From Microcoleus sp. FACHB-672 (lineage in GTDB: Bacteria; Cyanobacteriota; Cyanobacteriia; Cyanobacteriales; Oscillatoriaceae), in contig NZ_JACJOU010000012.1 in NCBI RefSeq assembly GCF_014695725.1, forward strand, positions 62,001 through 126,000: DNA of 64,000 nucleotides, read 5' to 3'. The position numbers and the translations under genes were made by a program. Shown one piece after another: positions 35,035-43,600 of the stretch (position 1 is its first letter; every line of letters starts with the position of its first letter). Under the pieces are notes generated by a model. It was not told the origin of the DNA. It saw only the letters and a list, made by a program, of their open reading frames with translations, and did not search any database.

Positions 35035-36549
35035 TTAAGTTGGCACGCTTGTTGAAAGTTGACCCCCTGCCATCAAAAATCCCACCTGTTCAACGGTTGC
35101 AGTTGCTGCATCTAAAATTTCGACAAACGCGCCTTCATAGATTACCGCAAGGCGATCGCTCATTGCCATCACTTCTTCTAACTCTGTAGAAATATAAAGA
35201 ATTGCCGCACCGCGATCGCGTTCAGCTAATAACCGTTGCTGTACCGCTTCAGTTGCGCCAACATCTAATCCTCGCGTCGGTTGCATCGCCACAATTAAAA
35301 CCGGCTCTCCGGCAAGTTCTCGCGCCAGCACGATTTTTTGCTGATTTCCTCCCGATAACTGGCCGGCTTTCACATCAGGATGAGACACTCGAATATCAAA
35401 GTTTTGAATACTCGCCGTTGCATAATTTTGGATCGCATCTTGTTGCAAGAAAAAGTTGCGGCAAAAAGGCAAACGGTTAAAACTTTTTAAAATTAAATTT
35501 TTGGCAATACTAAATCCCAAAACCAAACCCATTTTCTGCCGATCTTCGGGAATATAACCGATTTTAAATTTTTTGCGCCATCGTTGCACCGGCATCTGCG
35601 TGACATCTTCGCCGCACAGTTGAATTTTGCCGGCTGTAACCGTTTTTAGTCCTGCAACTGCGTCTGCCAACTCTCGCTGTCCGTTACCATCCACGCCGGC
35701 AACGCCTAAAATTTCCCCGGCACACAGTTGAAATGACAAATTTTGAACAGCCGTAAAACCTCTGTCATCTTTAACCTTTAAACTCTCAACATTTAACACC
35801 ACCTTTCCGGCTGCCGGTTGAGATTTATTCAACTGCAACGCAACCGATCTGCCGACCATTAATTCGGCTAATTTTTGAGCGGTGATCCCCTGCGTTGCAG
35901 TTGTAGAAATTACCTGTCCCCGGCGTAATACGGTTACAGTGTCGCACAAACTCATCACCTCGTCTAATTTGTGCGTGATAAAAATAATTGTGTGTCCTTC
36001 TACCGTAAGTTGCCGCAGAATTTTAAATAAAGACTTGATTTCCGGAGGTGTCAGTACCGCCGTCGGTTCATCCAAAATCAGCAATTGCGCTTTGCGGTAA
36101 AGAACCTTAAGAATTTCCACTCGTTGCTGAGTTCCCACCGGCAAATCCCCTACCTTGGCACTGGGGTCAACTTCTAAGCCATAAGCTTGCGATAGTGCGG
36201 CGATTTCTTGTTGTTTGCAACGCAAATTCAGACGAAAACTAAAGTCGGTTCCTAGGATAATATTTTCCGTCACCGACAGTTGCGGCACCAGCATAAAATG
36301 TTGGTGAATCATGCCAATTCCCAACTCAATTGCGGCACTGGGAGACGCAATTTCTACCGGCTTACCTTGTAAGGAAATCTTGCCTGAATCTGGTTTGTAT
36401 AAACCGCACAGGATATTCATCAACGTTGTCTTTCCGGCCCCATTTTCTCCTAAAAGAGCGTGAATCGAGCCGGCTGCCACACTGAGGCTAATGTTGTCGT
36501 TTGCAACGAATGTGCCAAAGCGCTTAGTGATTGCCTCCAGATGCAACAT
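35035..36549 (-). CDS. Nucleoside ABC transporter ATP-binding protein (YufO/NupA-like)
   Basis: A 504-residue protein with two ABC domains in tandem, as in BMP-type and sugar importers. Domain 1 has GENGAGKTTLMN (about 35), a degenerate signature LPVGTQQRVEI, Walker B LLILDEPTAVL and ITHK. Domain 2 has a degenerate Walker A GVDGNGQRELADA, signature LSGGNQQKIVLARE and Walker B PVLIVAMQPTRGLD, where the catalytic Glu is replaced. One site is therefore impaired, which is normal for this family. It energises the two permeases downstream. Confidence 0.92.
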   Translation of the reverse strand: MLHLEAITKRFGTFVANDNISLSVAAGSIHALLGENGAGKTTLMNILCGLYKPDSGKISLQGKPVEIASPSAAIELGIGMIHQHFMLVPQLSVTENIILGTDFSFRLNLRCKQQEIAALSQAYGLEVDPSAKVGDLPVGTQQRVEILKVLYRKAQLLILDEPTAVLTPPEIKSLFKILRQLTVEGHTIIFITHKLDEVMSLCDTVTVLRRGQVISTTATQGITAQKLAELMVGRSVALQLNKSQPAAGKVVLNVESLKVKDDRGFTAVQNLSFQLCAGEILGVAGVDGNGQRELADAVAGLKTVTAGKIQLCGEDVTQMPVQRWRKKFKIGYIPEDRQKMGLVLGFSIAKNLILKSFNRLPFCRNFFLQQDAIQNYATASIQNFDIRVSHPDVKAGQLSGGNQQKIVLARELAGEPVLIVAMQPTRGLDVGATEAVQQRLLAERDRGAAILYISTELEEVMAMSDRLAVIYEGAFVEILDAATATVEQVGFLMAGGQLSTSVPT

Positions 36550-36589
36550 TTTATTTTACATAAAGTTAAAAATATCCAACCGAATTTTA

Positions 36590-37081
36590 TTAACTTGTGC
36601 CGGAGTTTTCTGGCTTAAAAACTTTTATTTGTTGAATAAATTCATCCGAAGAGTTTTTAAATGTTGAAAATCTATGGCTGAGTTGTCTAATTTGCTTTCT
36701 TAATCGGCTTCGCTCACTTTCTATTTTGAGCATTAATTCTTTTGTATTCTCCTTTTTGTTTACTCGCTTTCCTTCAAGACCATGTAAATTGAAGGGCCAA
36801 TCTAACGGACTGCTGCTTAGCTCTTGCTCTTTTAAGCTGGGATCAATTTTTACAGCCTGTGCTTCTTGTAACATTTCTAAATTTGTAAAATTTAATAATT
36901 CCCGGTCAAGTTCCTCCAGTTCAAGCTGCGTGTAAGTTAATTCTTCAAGGTAATCATCTGCACGCTGACGTTCTTCCAGTAGCTCTTGTTTGAGGCTTTC
37001 GAGTTGCTCTTGCAAGATTTCTACTTCATGTTCTAAAGATACAATTCTTCTATCTTTAGATTGCTCGGCTTCTAAGTCCAT
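36590..37081 (-). CDS. Coiled-coil protein of unknown function
   Basis: 163 residues. Residues 1-75 form a long acidic coiled coil (SLEHEVEILQEQLESLKQEL, then Glu-rich heptads), followed by a linker (LDWPFNLHGLEGKRVN) and a second basic helix (ESERSRLRKQIRQLSHRF). No family is recognised. It sits 17 bases after the nucleoside-binding lipoprotein and 40 before the ATPase gene, inside the transporter operon, so it is likely co-expressed. A structural or regulatory role in transport is only inference from position. Confidence 0.65.
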   Translation of the reverse strand: MDLEAEQSKDRRIVSLEHEVEILQEQLESLKQELLEERQRADDYLEELTYTQLELEELDRELLNFTNLEMLQEAQAVKIDPSLKEQELSSSPLDWPFNLHGLEGKRVNKKENTKELMLKIESERSRLRKQIRQLSHRFSTFKNSSDEFIQQIKVFKPENSGTS

Positions 37082-37097
37082 AAATTCTTAAAGAGTT

Positions 37098-38147
37098 TTA
37101 GGTAGGCGGTTGCTTGAGACACCAAGTATCCTTACCTTTATTCTGGCACGATTCAAACTGGATTTTGTTGCCGGCAATCGCTGTTTTTGCCGTCATCGCC
37201 TTTGTCTGTATAGCTTCTGGCACAATTTCGCCAAAGCGTCCTAAACTGACAATTTCCGGTTTCTCCAGTCCTATTAAGTATTTTTGCCCAGTTAATTGCC
37301 CTGTTTTTGCCTGTTCTGCCAAATAAGCAATGGCTAAATCAAGCCGTTTTAACGCACTGGTTAAAACCGCTTTTGGGGCGATCCCCAGCTGATCGGTGGT
37401 ATTACCGAAGGCATAAACCCCTTTTTCCGCCGCCGTTTGCAACACTGCCGGTGAGGCAACATCGAACCACTGATACAGCACATCCGCACCGGATGCAATT
37501 AAAGCCAGCGCCGCTTCTTTCGCCTTCGCTACGTCATTCCAGTCGCCGGTAAAGCTAGAACTGATTTTGATATTCGGTTTCACCGACTGCGCGCCTAATT
37601 CAAAACCGCGCAATTCCTGAGTGGTGGCTTCAAAGGATTGGCCGGCAAGATAAGCGAGCTGATTAGATTTGGTCATAGAAGCGCCGATGATGCCGCACAG
37701 ATAGCTCACCTGCATATGATTAATTCTCAAGGCAGCAATATTTTTGCCGGTTGCTGCACCATTAACAGCGACAAAAAAAGTGTTCGGAAATTGGCCGGCA
37801 ACCTGTTGCACCGCCGCATCAAATTGTCCCCCATGCGCGAAGACCAAATTGTAACCGCGACGCGCAAAATCTGACAGCGCCTCTGCTTGATCCGGTTGTC
37901 CTACTTTTTCCACATAAGACGTTTCTGCACCTAGCTTTTGTTTAGTTAGGGTGATTCCTTCATATCCCGACTGGTTCCAAGCGCGATCTGTAATATTCCC
38001 TGGTAAAACAATTGCGACTTTAAAATTATTTGTGCCGGTTGATGTGGTTTTGGAAGTGGGATTGTCGCAAGCTTTCAGAAACAAGCTACTGCCCAATGCA
38101 GCGGAACTGAAGCCGATAAATTGACGCCGAGAGTATTTCCTATCCAT
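37098..38147 (-). CDS. BMP-family nucleoside-binding lipoprotein
   Basis: Substrate-binding subunit of the ABC importer. The N-terminus is MDRKYSRRQFIGFSSAALG followed by SSLFLKAC: a twin-arginine motif plus a lipobox, with Cys27 the likely lipidated residue, so it should be exported folded by Tat and anchored. The BMP domain follows with VAIVLPGNITDRAWNQSGYEG, DFARRGYNLVFAHGGQF and ALIASGADVLYQWFDVASPAVL. Length (349) is usual. The next gene upstream encodes adenosine deaminase, which supports purine nucleosides as cargo. Confidence 0.9.
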   Translation of the reverse strand: MDRKYSRRQFIGFSSAALGSSLFLKACDNPTSKTTSTGTNNFKVAIVLPGNITDRAWNQSGYEGITLTKQKLGAETSYVEKVGQPDQAEALSDFARRGYNLVFAHGGQFDAAVQQVAGQFPNTFFVAVNGAATGKNIAALRINHMQVSYLCGIIGASMTKSNQLAYLAGQSFEATTQELRGFELGAQSVKPNIKISSSFTGDWNDVAKAKEAALALIASGADVLYQWFDVASPAVLQTAAEKGVYAFGNTTDQLGIAPKAVLTSALKRLDLAIAYLAEQAKTGQLTGQKYLIGLEKPEIVSLGRFGEIVPEAIQTKAMTAKTAIAGNKIQFESCQNKGKDTWCLKQPPT

Positions 38148-38212
38148 GCGACCTCCAAAACAGTATCCGTGTTAACGCAATCATCAGCCAAAGACTCTAG
38201 CTTGCTGGTGGT

Positions 38213-39253
38213 TCAGACTTCACAGGTTTGCAGCCACGCCTCTAACTCTGCCAGTAACCCAGCGCGGGTAGGCTCATCTACAATTGCGTGATTAAAAGCA
38301 TTTCGAGTCCATCGCGCCAAGTCAGTTGCTGTGACATCCCGTTCTGATATTAACCGGCTCATTTCATCTGTCAAATTTACACCGAAAAAACTGGGATCAT
38401 CAGAATTGACTGTTACAGCGACACCTGCAGCATCTAAAGCTAAGATGGGGTGCTTGTCATAGGCGGAAACATTCTGAAGACGCTCATTAGAAGTTGGACA
38501 CATTTCTACCAAGACTTTGTGCTTAATAAGCAACTCAACAACGTTTGGGTCTTTGATTGCAGACGTGCCATGGCCAATTTGCGTAACACCGAGTCCTTCC
38601 ACTGCCGCTCGAATATTTTCTGGCCCTACCATTTCCCCAGAATGAACTTTTATTTTTTTCCCCGCTTCTCGCACGGGTGCGAAAGCTTCACGAAATAAAT
38701 CTGCCGGCCATCCCACTTCATCTCCATGCAGGTCAAATCCAGAAATTATAGGAAATGGCAGCATTTTTTGCACCCAATAAATTGCGTTTTCGACTCCTTG
38801 GTTGCGCCCAATTCCCACAATCATTCTAATAATGGTTCCTTGCTCGCGTGCGCGTTCAACTTCTGCTTCTAAAAGATGCAGAACTTCTTCAAGATTCCCC
38901 CCCACTCGCTCAACAACCGATGCATCAAAGTTCAGTTCTGCATAACGAATTTTTTGCTGAATCAGGGAGTCCATGACATCGCGAATCACTTCAGCATATC
39001 CCGATGGAGTTGTTAACCAAGGGTGGATGTAACGCCGAAAGCAATCTTGAAATTCTGCAAACTGAGTAAATCGGAAGCCGGGAGCGTAAAAGGGAGGGAA
39101 AGCCGGCAAATTCAAATCTGTATGCCGGTGTAGTGCCTCTCGGATGCTACTCCAGCGTGGTGCGCCTTCCAGATGAATGTGAAGTTCAGCTTTGGGCATT
39201 TCAGAAAGGTTTGAGATATTTTTTGTCTTGCCGGTTTGTGACAGCTCAACCAT
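38213..39253 (-). CDS. add: Adenosine deaminase family protein
   Basis: Zinc-dependent deaminase that turns adenosine into inosine. His25 and His27 in ELHIHLEGAP bind zinc; KVHSGE (the catalytic Glu region), QIGHGTSA and VTVNSDDPSFFG complete the site. The 346-residue length matches. The gene lies directly upstream of the nucleoside importer on the same strand, so imported adenosine can be processed at once. The YghO-like acyltransferase ends only 26 bases upstream, so the whole run from 44.7 kb may be one transcript. Some family members prefer adenine or other purines, so specificity is not fixed. Confidence 0.9.
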   Translation of the reverse strand: MVELSQTGKTKNISNLSEMPKAELHIHLEGAPRWSSIREALHRHTDLNLPAFPPFYAPGFRFTQFAEFQDCFRRYIHPWLTTPSGYAEVIRDVMDSLIQQKIRYAELNFDASVVERVGGNLEEVLHLLEAEVERAREQGTIIRMIVGIGRNQGVENAIYWVQKMLPFPIISGFDLHGDEVGWPADLFREAFAPVREAGKKIKVHSGEMVGPENIRAAVEGLGVTQIGHGTSAIKDPNVVELLIKHKVLVEMCPTSNERLQNVSAYDKHPILALDAAGVAVTVNSDDPSFFGVNLTDEMSRLISERDVTATDLARWTRNAFNHAIVDEPTRAGLLAELEAWLQTCEV

Positions 39254-39279
39254 TTACCCATTCCTATTTTTGTGTTTGT

Positions 39280-40413
39280 TTATAAACTCTTTTCGTAAAT
39301 TCGGTATTTTTTATAAAGCTGTCCCCCCGCAGCTTCAATTAGTTTACGAGAAGGAAAATTATCTTCCCAAACCCAAGAGAGTTCAGCTTGTTTATAAGGT
39401 TTTCCTTTTTGAATGCCCCCGCTCATGCCTAAATAAATTAATGCCAAAGGAACCATTTTGCGACGGTATTCTGGCAGTGAGCAAATGGCAATCACTCGTC
39501 CTTGATCAATTTGCCGGCGATACCAGAGAAATTTGAGGATACCCAGCCAGTTCAATTTGCCGGCAACGTGTTTTAAAGGAATATTATAATCCGGTAATCC
39601 CATAAAAAAGCCAATCATTTCACCGTTGTATTCAGCAATCGGGAAGACATCTGGATCAACCAGTTGCTGTAGCGATTTTGCTTCTTCTAAAAATTCTGCT
39701 TCTGTTCTCGGTGTGGAACTCCAATTATTCGCAAATGCTTTGTTAAATAAATGATAAAGGCTGATACAATCTCGCTCAAATTCTTCGCCTTTTGTTTTGA
39801 GTGGACGAAAAATAATGCCTGATTTACAAGCAATTCGATAAGCTTTTTCAAATTCTGCCGGCAGCGGTTTATCTAAAGGAAAATTATAAGCGCAGGCATC
39901 TTTGGCTTTTTGCCAGCCATTACGCTCGATAAATTCTGGATAATAAGAGGGATTATAAGGCATCATCACCATTGGCGGTGATTCAAAACCTTCGACTAAA
40001 AACAGACAGTTGTTATGAGTTGATAAATCAATCGGCCCTCGTGCTTCACTCATGCCTTGCTCTCGCAACCAGTGGCAGGCAGATTCTAATAGCGATTGGG
40101 CGATTTCAAAGTCATTAATGCACTCAAAAAATCCAAATAACCCAAGATTTTTACCTTCGCGTTCAATCAGCCGGTTGTTAATAGAAGCAACAATCCGTCC
40201 CACCGGCTTATTTTCTACAAGGGCAATAAATGCTTGCAGCCGGCCATACTGAAAAAAGGGATTACTCGGTGCAAATTGCTTCGCAATATCGCTGCGTAAT
40301 GGCGGCACCCAGTTGGGATCGTTGGCATATACCCGTGCCGGCACATCAAGAAACATTTCCATCTCTGCCGGCGTTGTGACAGCTTTAATTTCAATTGTTT
40401 TCGTTAAATTCAT
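39280..40413 (-). CDS. YghO-like GNAT-fold N-acyltransferase
   Basis: About 377 residues, larger than ordinary GNAT proteins. The opening FLDVPARVYANDPNWVPPL with FFQYGRLQAFIALVENKPVGRIVASINN, and the middle EARGPIDLSTHNNCLFLVEGFESPP, are family hallmarks. The start is the ATG at 40413, with AAGGG just upstream; the longer frame begins at GTG. Bacterial ceramide synthase of Caulobacter is a related-looking large N-acyltransferase, and the nearby alpha-oxoamine synthase makes that comparison interesting. Acyl transfer to an amine is inferred, not shown. Confidence 0.75.
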   Translation of the reverse strand: MNLTKTIEIKAVTTPAEMEMFLDVPARVYANDPNWVPPLRSDIAKQFAPSNPFFQYGRLQAFIALVENKPVGRIVASINNRLIEREGKNLGLFGFFECINDFEIAQSLLESACHWLREQGMSEARGPIDLSTHNNCLFLVEGFESPPMVMMPYNPSYYPEFIERNGWQKAKDACAYNFPLDKPLPAEFEKAYRIACKSGIIFRPLKTKGEEFERDCISLYHLFNKAFANNWSSTPRTEAEFLEEAKSLQQLVDPDVFPIAEYNGEMIGFFMGLPDYNIPLKHVAGKLNWLGILKFLWYRRQIDQGRVIAICSLPEYRRKMVPLALIYLGMSGGIQKGKPYKQAELSWVWEDNFPSRKLIEAAGGQLYKKYRIYEKSL

Positions 40414-40504
40414 TTCCCTTATCACTTATATTTTCAGAAAATAATTTATTTGTTTGCTTTTATATTTTATCAGTTAGCAATTTACTTTTTTGTTTTAAAA
40501 ATTA

Positions 40505-42124
40505 TTAAATTTTATTGTCATATTCCACTTTTCCGTATTCAAGTTTAACCAACCTGTCTGCTATGGAAAAATATCGGTCGTCGTGACTGATTACCAGCAC
40601 GGTTTTGCCTTTTCTTTTAAGTTCTGGCAAAAGTTGCGTATAAAAAATTTCCTTAAAAACCGGATCTTGATCTGACGCCCATTCATCGAATAGATAAATA
40701 GGCCGGTCTTCCAAATAAGCAGTCAGTAAAGCAAGACGCTTGCGCTGTCCTTGAGATAAAGCTGTTGTTGAAAGCACCCCATCCTTAATCTCAACTTTAT
40801 GTTCGAGTTGGAGTTGACTCAGATAGTTTTTTGCTTGAGTTTCTAAATTGGGGTTACCTAACCCTAAAAGTTTATCGAATAGATAAAAATCAGAAAATAT
40901 CGCAGAAAACTGTTGGCGATACCATTCACGGTTCTGATTATTTATCGGGGTATTATCAACACAAATTTCGCCGTCTTCAGGGATATAAAGCCCAGTAATC
41001 AATTTAGCGAGGGTGGACTTACCGCTGCCATTTCCCCCTACAATAAAAATAAGTTCTCCGGAATGGAAAGTCAGATTGATGGGGCCAAGAACAAAGCTGT
41101 CTTCCTCGCGCTCTCCCCGGTAAGCGTGAGTTACACCTACCAATTCCAGACGCTGCCAATTTGAGCCGGCAGTAAGGGAAATTGCCGATTCTTCTTCAGC
41201 ATGAGTGGATAGTAACAATCCCAAAGAATCAATTTTGTTGAGGGCAACTGAGGCTCTACTAAAGTTAGGAAGAATCCCCAGAATTTCTTCTAAAGGTTGC
41301 GCCAAATAAAGTGTCGTGAGGGCGAAACCAGACAAAATTGGCGTCTCAATTTTTTGTAAGTTGGGCAGGATGAACACAAGCACGCCAATGGCAATAAAGA
41401 ATAAAACTCGGCCCCAACTGGCGAGAATAGCATAGACAGTCAGACCTTCAACATTGTGGTGTTGAGAAGATAGGGCGGTATCTTGAAGATCCTCAGCTAA
41501 AAATGCTTGCCGGCGTTCACGGTGCAGTTTGAGTTCTTTTGCCCCTTCAGTCATAGTGCGGAAGTGCTTAAATAAACTATCCTGCCGGTCGCGGGCTAGC
41601 TTAAGATAATGTACAGCTTTTGCATCTAGCAGTTGGTAGCTGAATATTCCCAACAAGAGAAAACCAACAATGAAAAGGAACACACTCCAAGAGAGCCAGC
41701 ACAGATAAGCCAAGCAGCTAATTACGATGGCAATATCAATACAGATGAAAGGAATATTGAAAACAACGTTAGCGACTGATTGGATATCGTCAGTGAGGGT
41801 GGCTAGGAGGCGAGGCGCACCAATTTGCTCTAATTGATGTAAGGGAGTGGCAAGAATCCGCCGGCTCAAAAGCATTCGCAGGTTAAAAATGGCATTTTGA
41901 GAAAGACGAATTAACAGAACTTGAGAGGCGAAACTGGTGGTAAGCCGTAAAAGACAAACACCGGCAAAACTCCAAATTAGTGTTGCCGGTAGCTGAGTTT
42001 GAGTGATTGCTATGTTGATCAGGGCAATGAGAGCTGCCGCACTCGCTCCACTGATAATGCCGGCGAGGGCAGCAAGGGCAACGATCGGCCAAGACGTTTG
42101 CAGGAGAAGGCGGATCAGGTTCAT
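40505..42124 (-). CDS. Cyclic-peptide-type ABC exporter (PvdE/SyrD family)
   Basis: A 539-residue half-transporter: six transmembrane helices (about 1-300) fused to an ABC domain. Walker A is VGGNGSGKSTL, the signature LSQGQRKRLAL, and Walker B PIYLFDEWASDQDP. The DEWASDQDP form, rather than LDEP, marks the PvdE/SyrD group that exports siderophores and cyclic lipopeptides. A homodimer should be the functional unit. It lies 126 bases after the oxoamine synthase gene on the same strand with a hairpin between, so it probably exports the product of that cluster; this is inference from order. Confidence 0.85.
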   Translation of the reverse strand: MNLIRLLLQTSWPIVALAALAGIISGASAAALIALINIAITQTQLPATLIWSFAGVCLLRLTTSFASQVLLIRLSQNAIFNLRMLLSRRILATPLHQLEQIGAPRLLATLTDDIQSVANVVFNIPFICIDIAIVISCLAYLCWLSWSVFLFIVGFLLLGIFSYQLLDAKAVHYLKLARDRQDSLFKHFRTMTEGAKELKLHRERRQAFLAEDLQDTALSSQHHNVEGLTVYAILASWGRVLFFIAIGVLVFILPNLQKIETPILSGFALTTLYLAQPLEEILGILPNFSRASVALNKIDSLGLLLSTHAEEESAISLTAGSNWQRLELVGVTHAYRGEREEDSFVLGPINLTFHSGELIFIVGGNGSGKSTLAKLITGLYIPEDGEICVDNTPINNQNREWYRQQFSAIFSDFYLFDKLLGLGNPNLETQAKNYLSQLQLEHKVEIKDGVLSTTALSQGQRKRLALLTAYLEDRPIYLFDEWASDQDPVFKEIFYTQLLPELKRKGKTVLVISHDDRYFSIADRLVKLEYGKVEYDNKI

Positions 42125-42202
42125 GCAAAGAGAGCGCTTGTGCTTTCAGTCTAGAACTGTATTCTCGATTTTAGAAATAAAAATTGATTGTCCAGACTTT
42201 GA

Positions 42203-42247
42203 TTGGGTGGGCAAGTTAGGGTGAAATCCCACAGCTTGCCCACCCAA
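42203..42247 (-). other. 13-bp stem hairpin between oxoamine synthase and exporter genes
   Basis: TTGGGTGGGCAAG and CTTGCCCACCCAA form a perfect 13-base-pair stem with a 19-base loop, just past the stop of the oxoamine synthase. The T-run lies on the plus-strand side, so it is not a classic minus-strand terminator. It may stabilise or attenuate the operon transcript. Confidence 0.65.
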
Positions 42248-42250
42248 TTT

Positions 42251-43537
42251 TTAGGCGCTAATCGTTGCTTTGGGTTGGTATAGCAAATCCCGCGTTGCCA
42301 CCATGCCGTCAACCAGACGATCCATGTCCTCTTTGGTATGGAGAGCGTTGGCAGTAATTCGGATACGGGGTTTGGCGATAAACCAGATGGGAGAAACCCA
42401 AATCCCGTGTTGCTCTATAAGTTGTCTGGCGAATTCCTTGGGATTGATTTCTGCCGGCAACAGCACTGGGACAACATTCGTTTCGCCAATATTTATAAAA
42501 TCATTCTCGGCTAAGCGCGAACGCAAATACTGTGTATTTTCCTGAAGGGTTTTCACCAATTCTGGATGTTGGCGAACTTGACGAATGCTTTCCAAAGCTG
42601 CAGCCGTTGTCGGCGGTGGCAAGGAAATTGTGCCAATGGATGTGGGAGAGACATTCAACAGCGGGATGAGTTCAGCGACATGGCTGCTAATCGCAGCACC
42701 GGCAGAGGCGGCAAACTTAGAGAATGTCGTCATAATCAGCGGTACAATGCCCCGCTCAATCGCGTGTTGAGGAAAAATATCAAAATGTTCGTAAATCCCC
42801 CTGCCGGTGGCACCGATGGCACCGCTGGCATGAGCTTCATCCATCACCAGCACACTGCCATCGTAATGCTGTAGCACATCGATCATATCTGGCAGGGGTG
42901 CAATGTCCCCATCCATTGAGAACACGGCATCGGAGACTACCAGAATTCTGTCGTCTGCGTGAGCATACCGGCGCAGCTTGCGAGCCAAATCTTCCATATC
43001 GCAGTGCCGGTAAGGCTTGACGCGGACGCGGGGGCTATTGCCAAACACCTTGCCAGAACGAGTGCCGGCATTGACAACCGCCGCAACAATGCAACCGTGA
43101 TTTAGAACGTCCGTGAGAATCAACGTCTCGCGGGTATTCTGAAATCCGGGAACTGGAATTGCCAAATGACAGAACGCATCCATTAAGGCTTGCATCGCCA
43201 TCCAGGCATTTAAAAATAGCTGAGTGTGAGGCAGATGTTTAAACGCCGAAATTTCAGCTTCCAGCTGCCGGTGTAGATCGATGCGCCCGCTCAAAACTGA
43301 GCAGGAACTGTTCGACGTTCCATATTGAAGAATGCTATCAATTGCCGCTTGGCGTACAGCCGGGTTTTGAACTAAACCTAAGACATCATTCGTGCAGAAA
43401 GTCAGAACTGTCTGACGCTTGCCGGTTGTCGCTTCTTCGATCTCAACTAAATTTCCCTGCTTTTGATGACAAATATACTCATCAGGATCTAGCCCACTGT
43501 CATACCAGCGCTGAACATACTCTTTGACGACTTGCAC
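42251..43537 (-). CDS. Alpha-oxoamine synthase (BioF/KBL/SPT-like)
   Basis: A 428-residue PLP enzyme that condenses an amino acid with an acyl thioester, losing CO2 to give an aminoketone. Conserved parts are NHGC (about 146), SMDGDIAPLPDM, DEAHASGA (Asp233, His236) and the PLP lysine Lys274 in TTFSKFAASAGA. BioF, KBL, serine palmitoyltransferase and CqsA all share this fold; the sequence around the lysine fits none of them exactly. The start is GTG with GAGGGGAG upstream. It sits between a Rieske oxygenase and an exporter with short gaps. The acyl and amino substrates are unknown. Confidence 0.87.
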   Translation of the reverse strand: MQVVKEYVQRWYDSGLDPDEYICHQKQGNLVEIEEATTGKRQTVLTFCTNDVLGLVQNPAVRQAAIDSILQYGTSNSSCSVLSGRIDLHRQLEAEISAFKHLPHTQLFLNAWMAMQALMDAFCHLAIPVPGFQNTRETLILTDVLNHGCIVAAVVNAGTRSGKVFGNSPRVRVKPYRHCDMEDLARKLRRYAHADDRILVVSDAVFSMDGDIAPLPDMIDVLQHYDGSVLVMDEAHASGAIGATGRGIYEHFDIFPQHAIERGIVPLIMTTFSKFAASAGAAISSHVAELIPLLNVSPTSIGTISLPPPTTAAALESIRQVRQHPELVKTLQENTQYLRSRLAENDFINIGETNVVPVLLPAEINPKEFARQLIEQHGIWVSPIWFIAKPRIRITANALHTKEDMDRLVDGMVATRDLLYQPKATISA

Positions 43538-43600
43538 TTTAAACTCCCCTCACCTTAGCCAACTGGCAACTGTATTCGAGAAATGCGAAAACGGCTGCTT

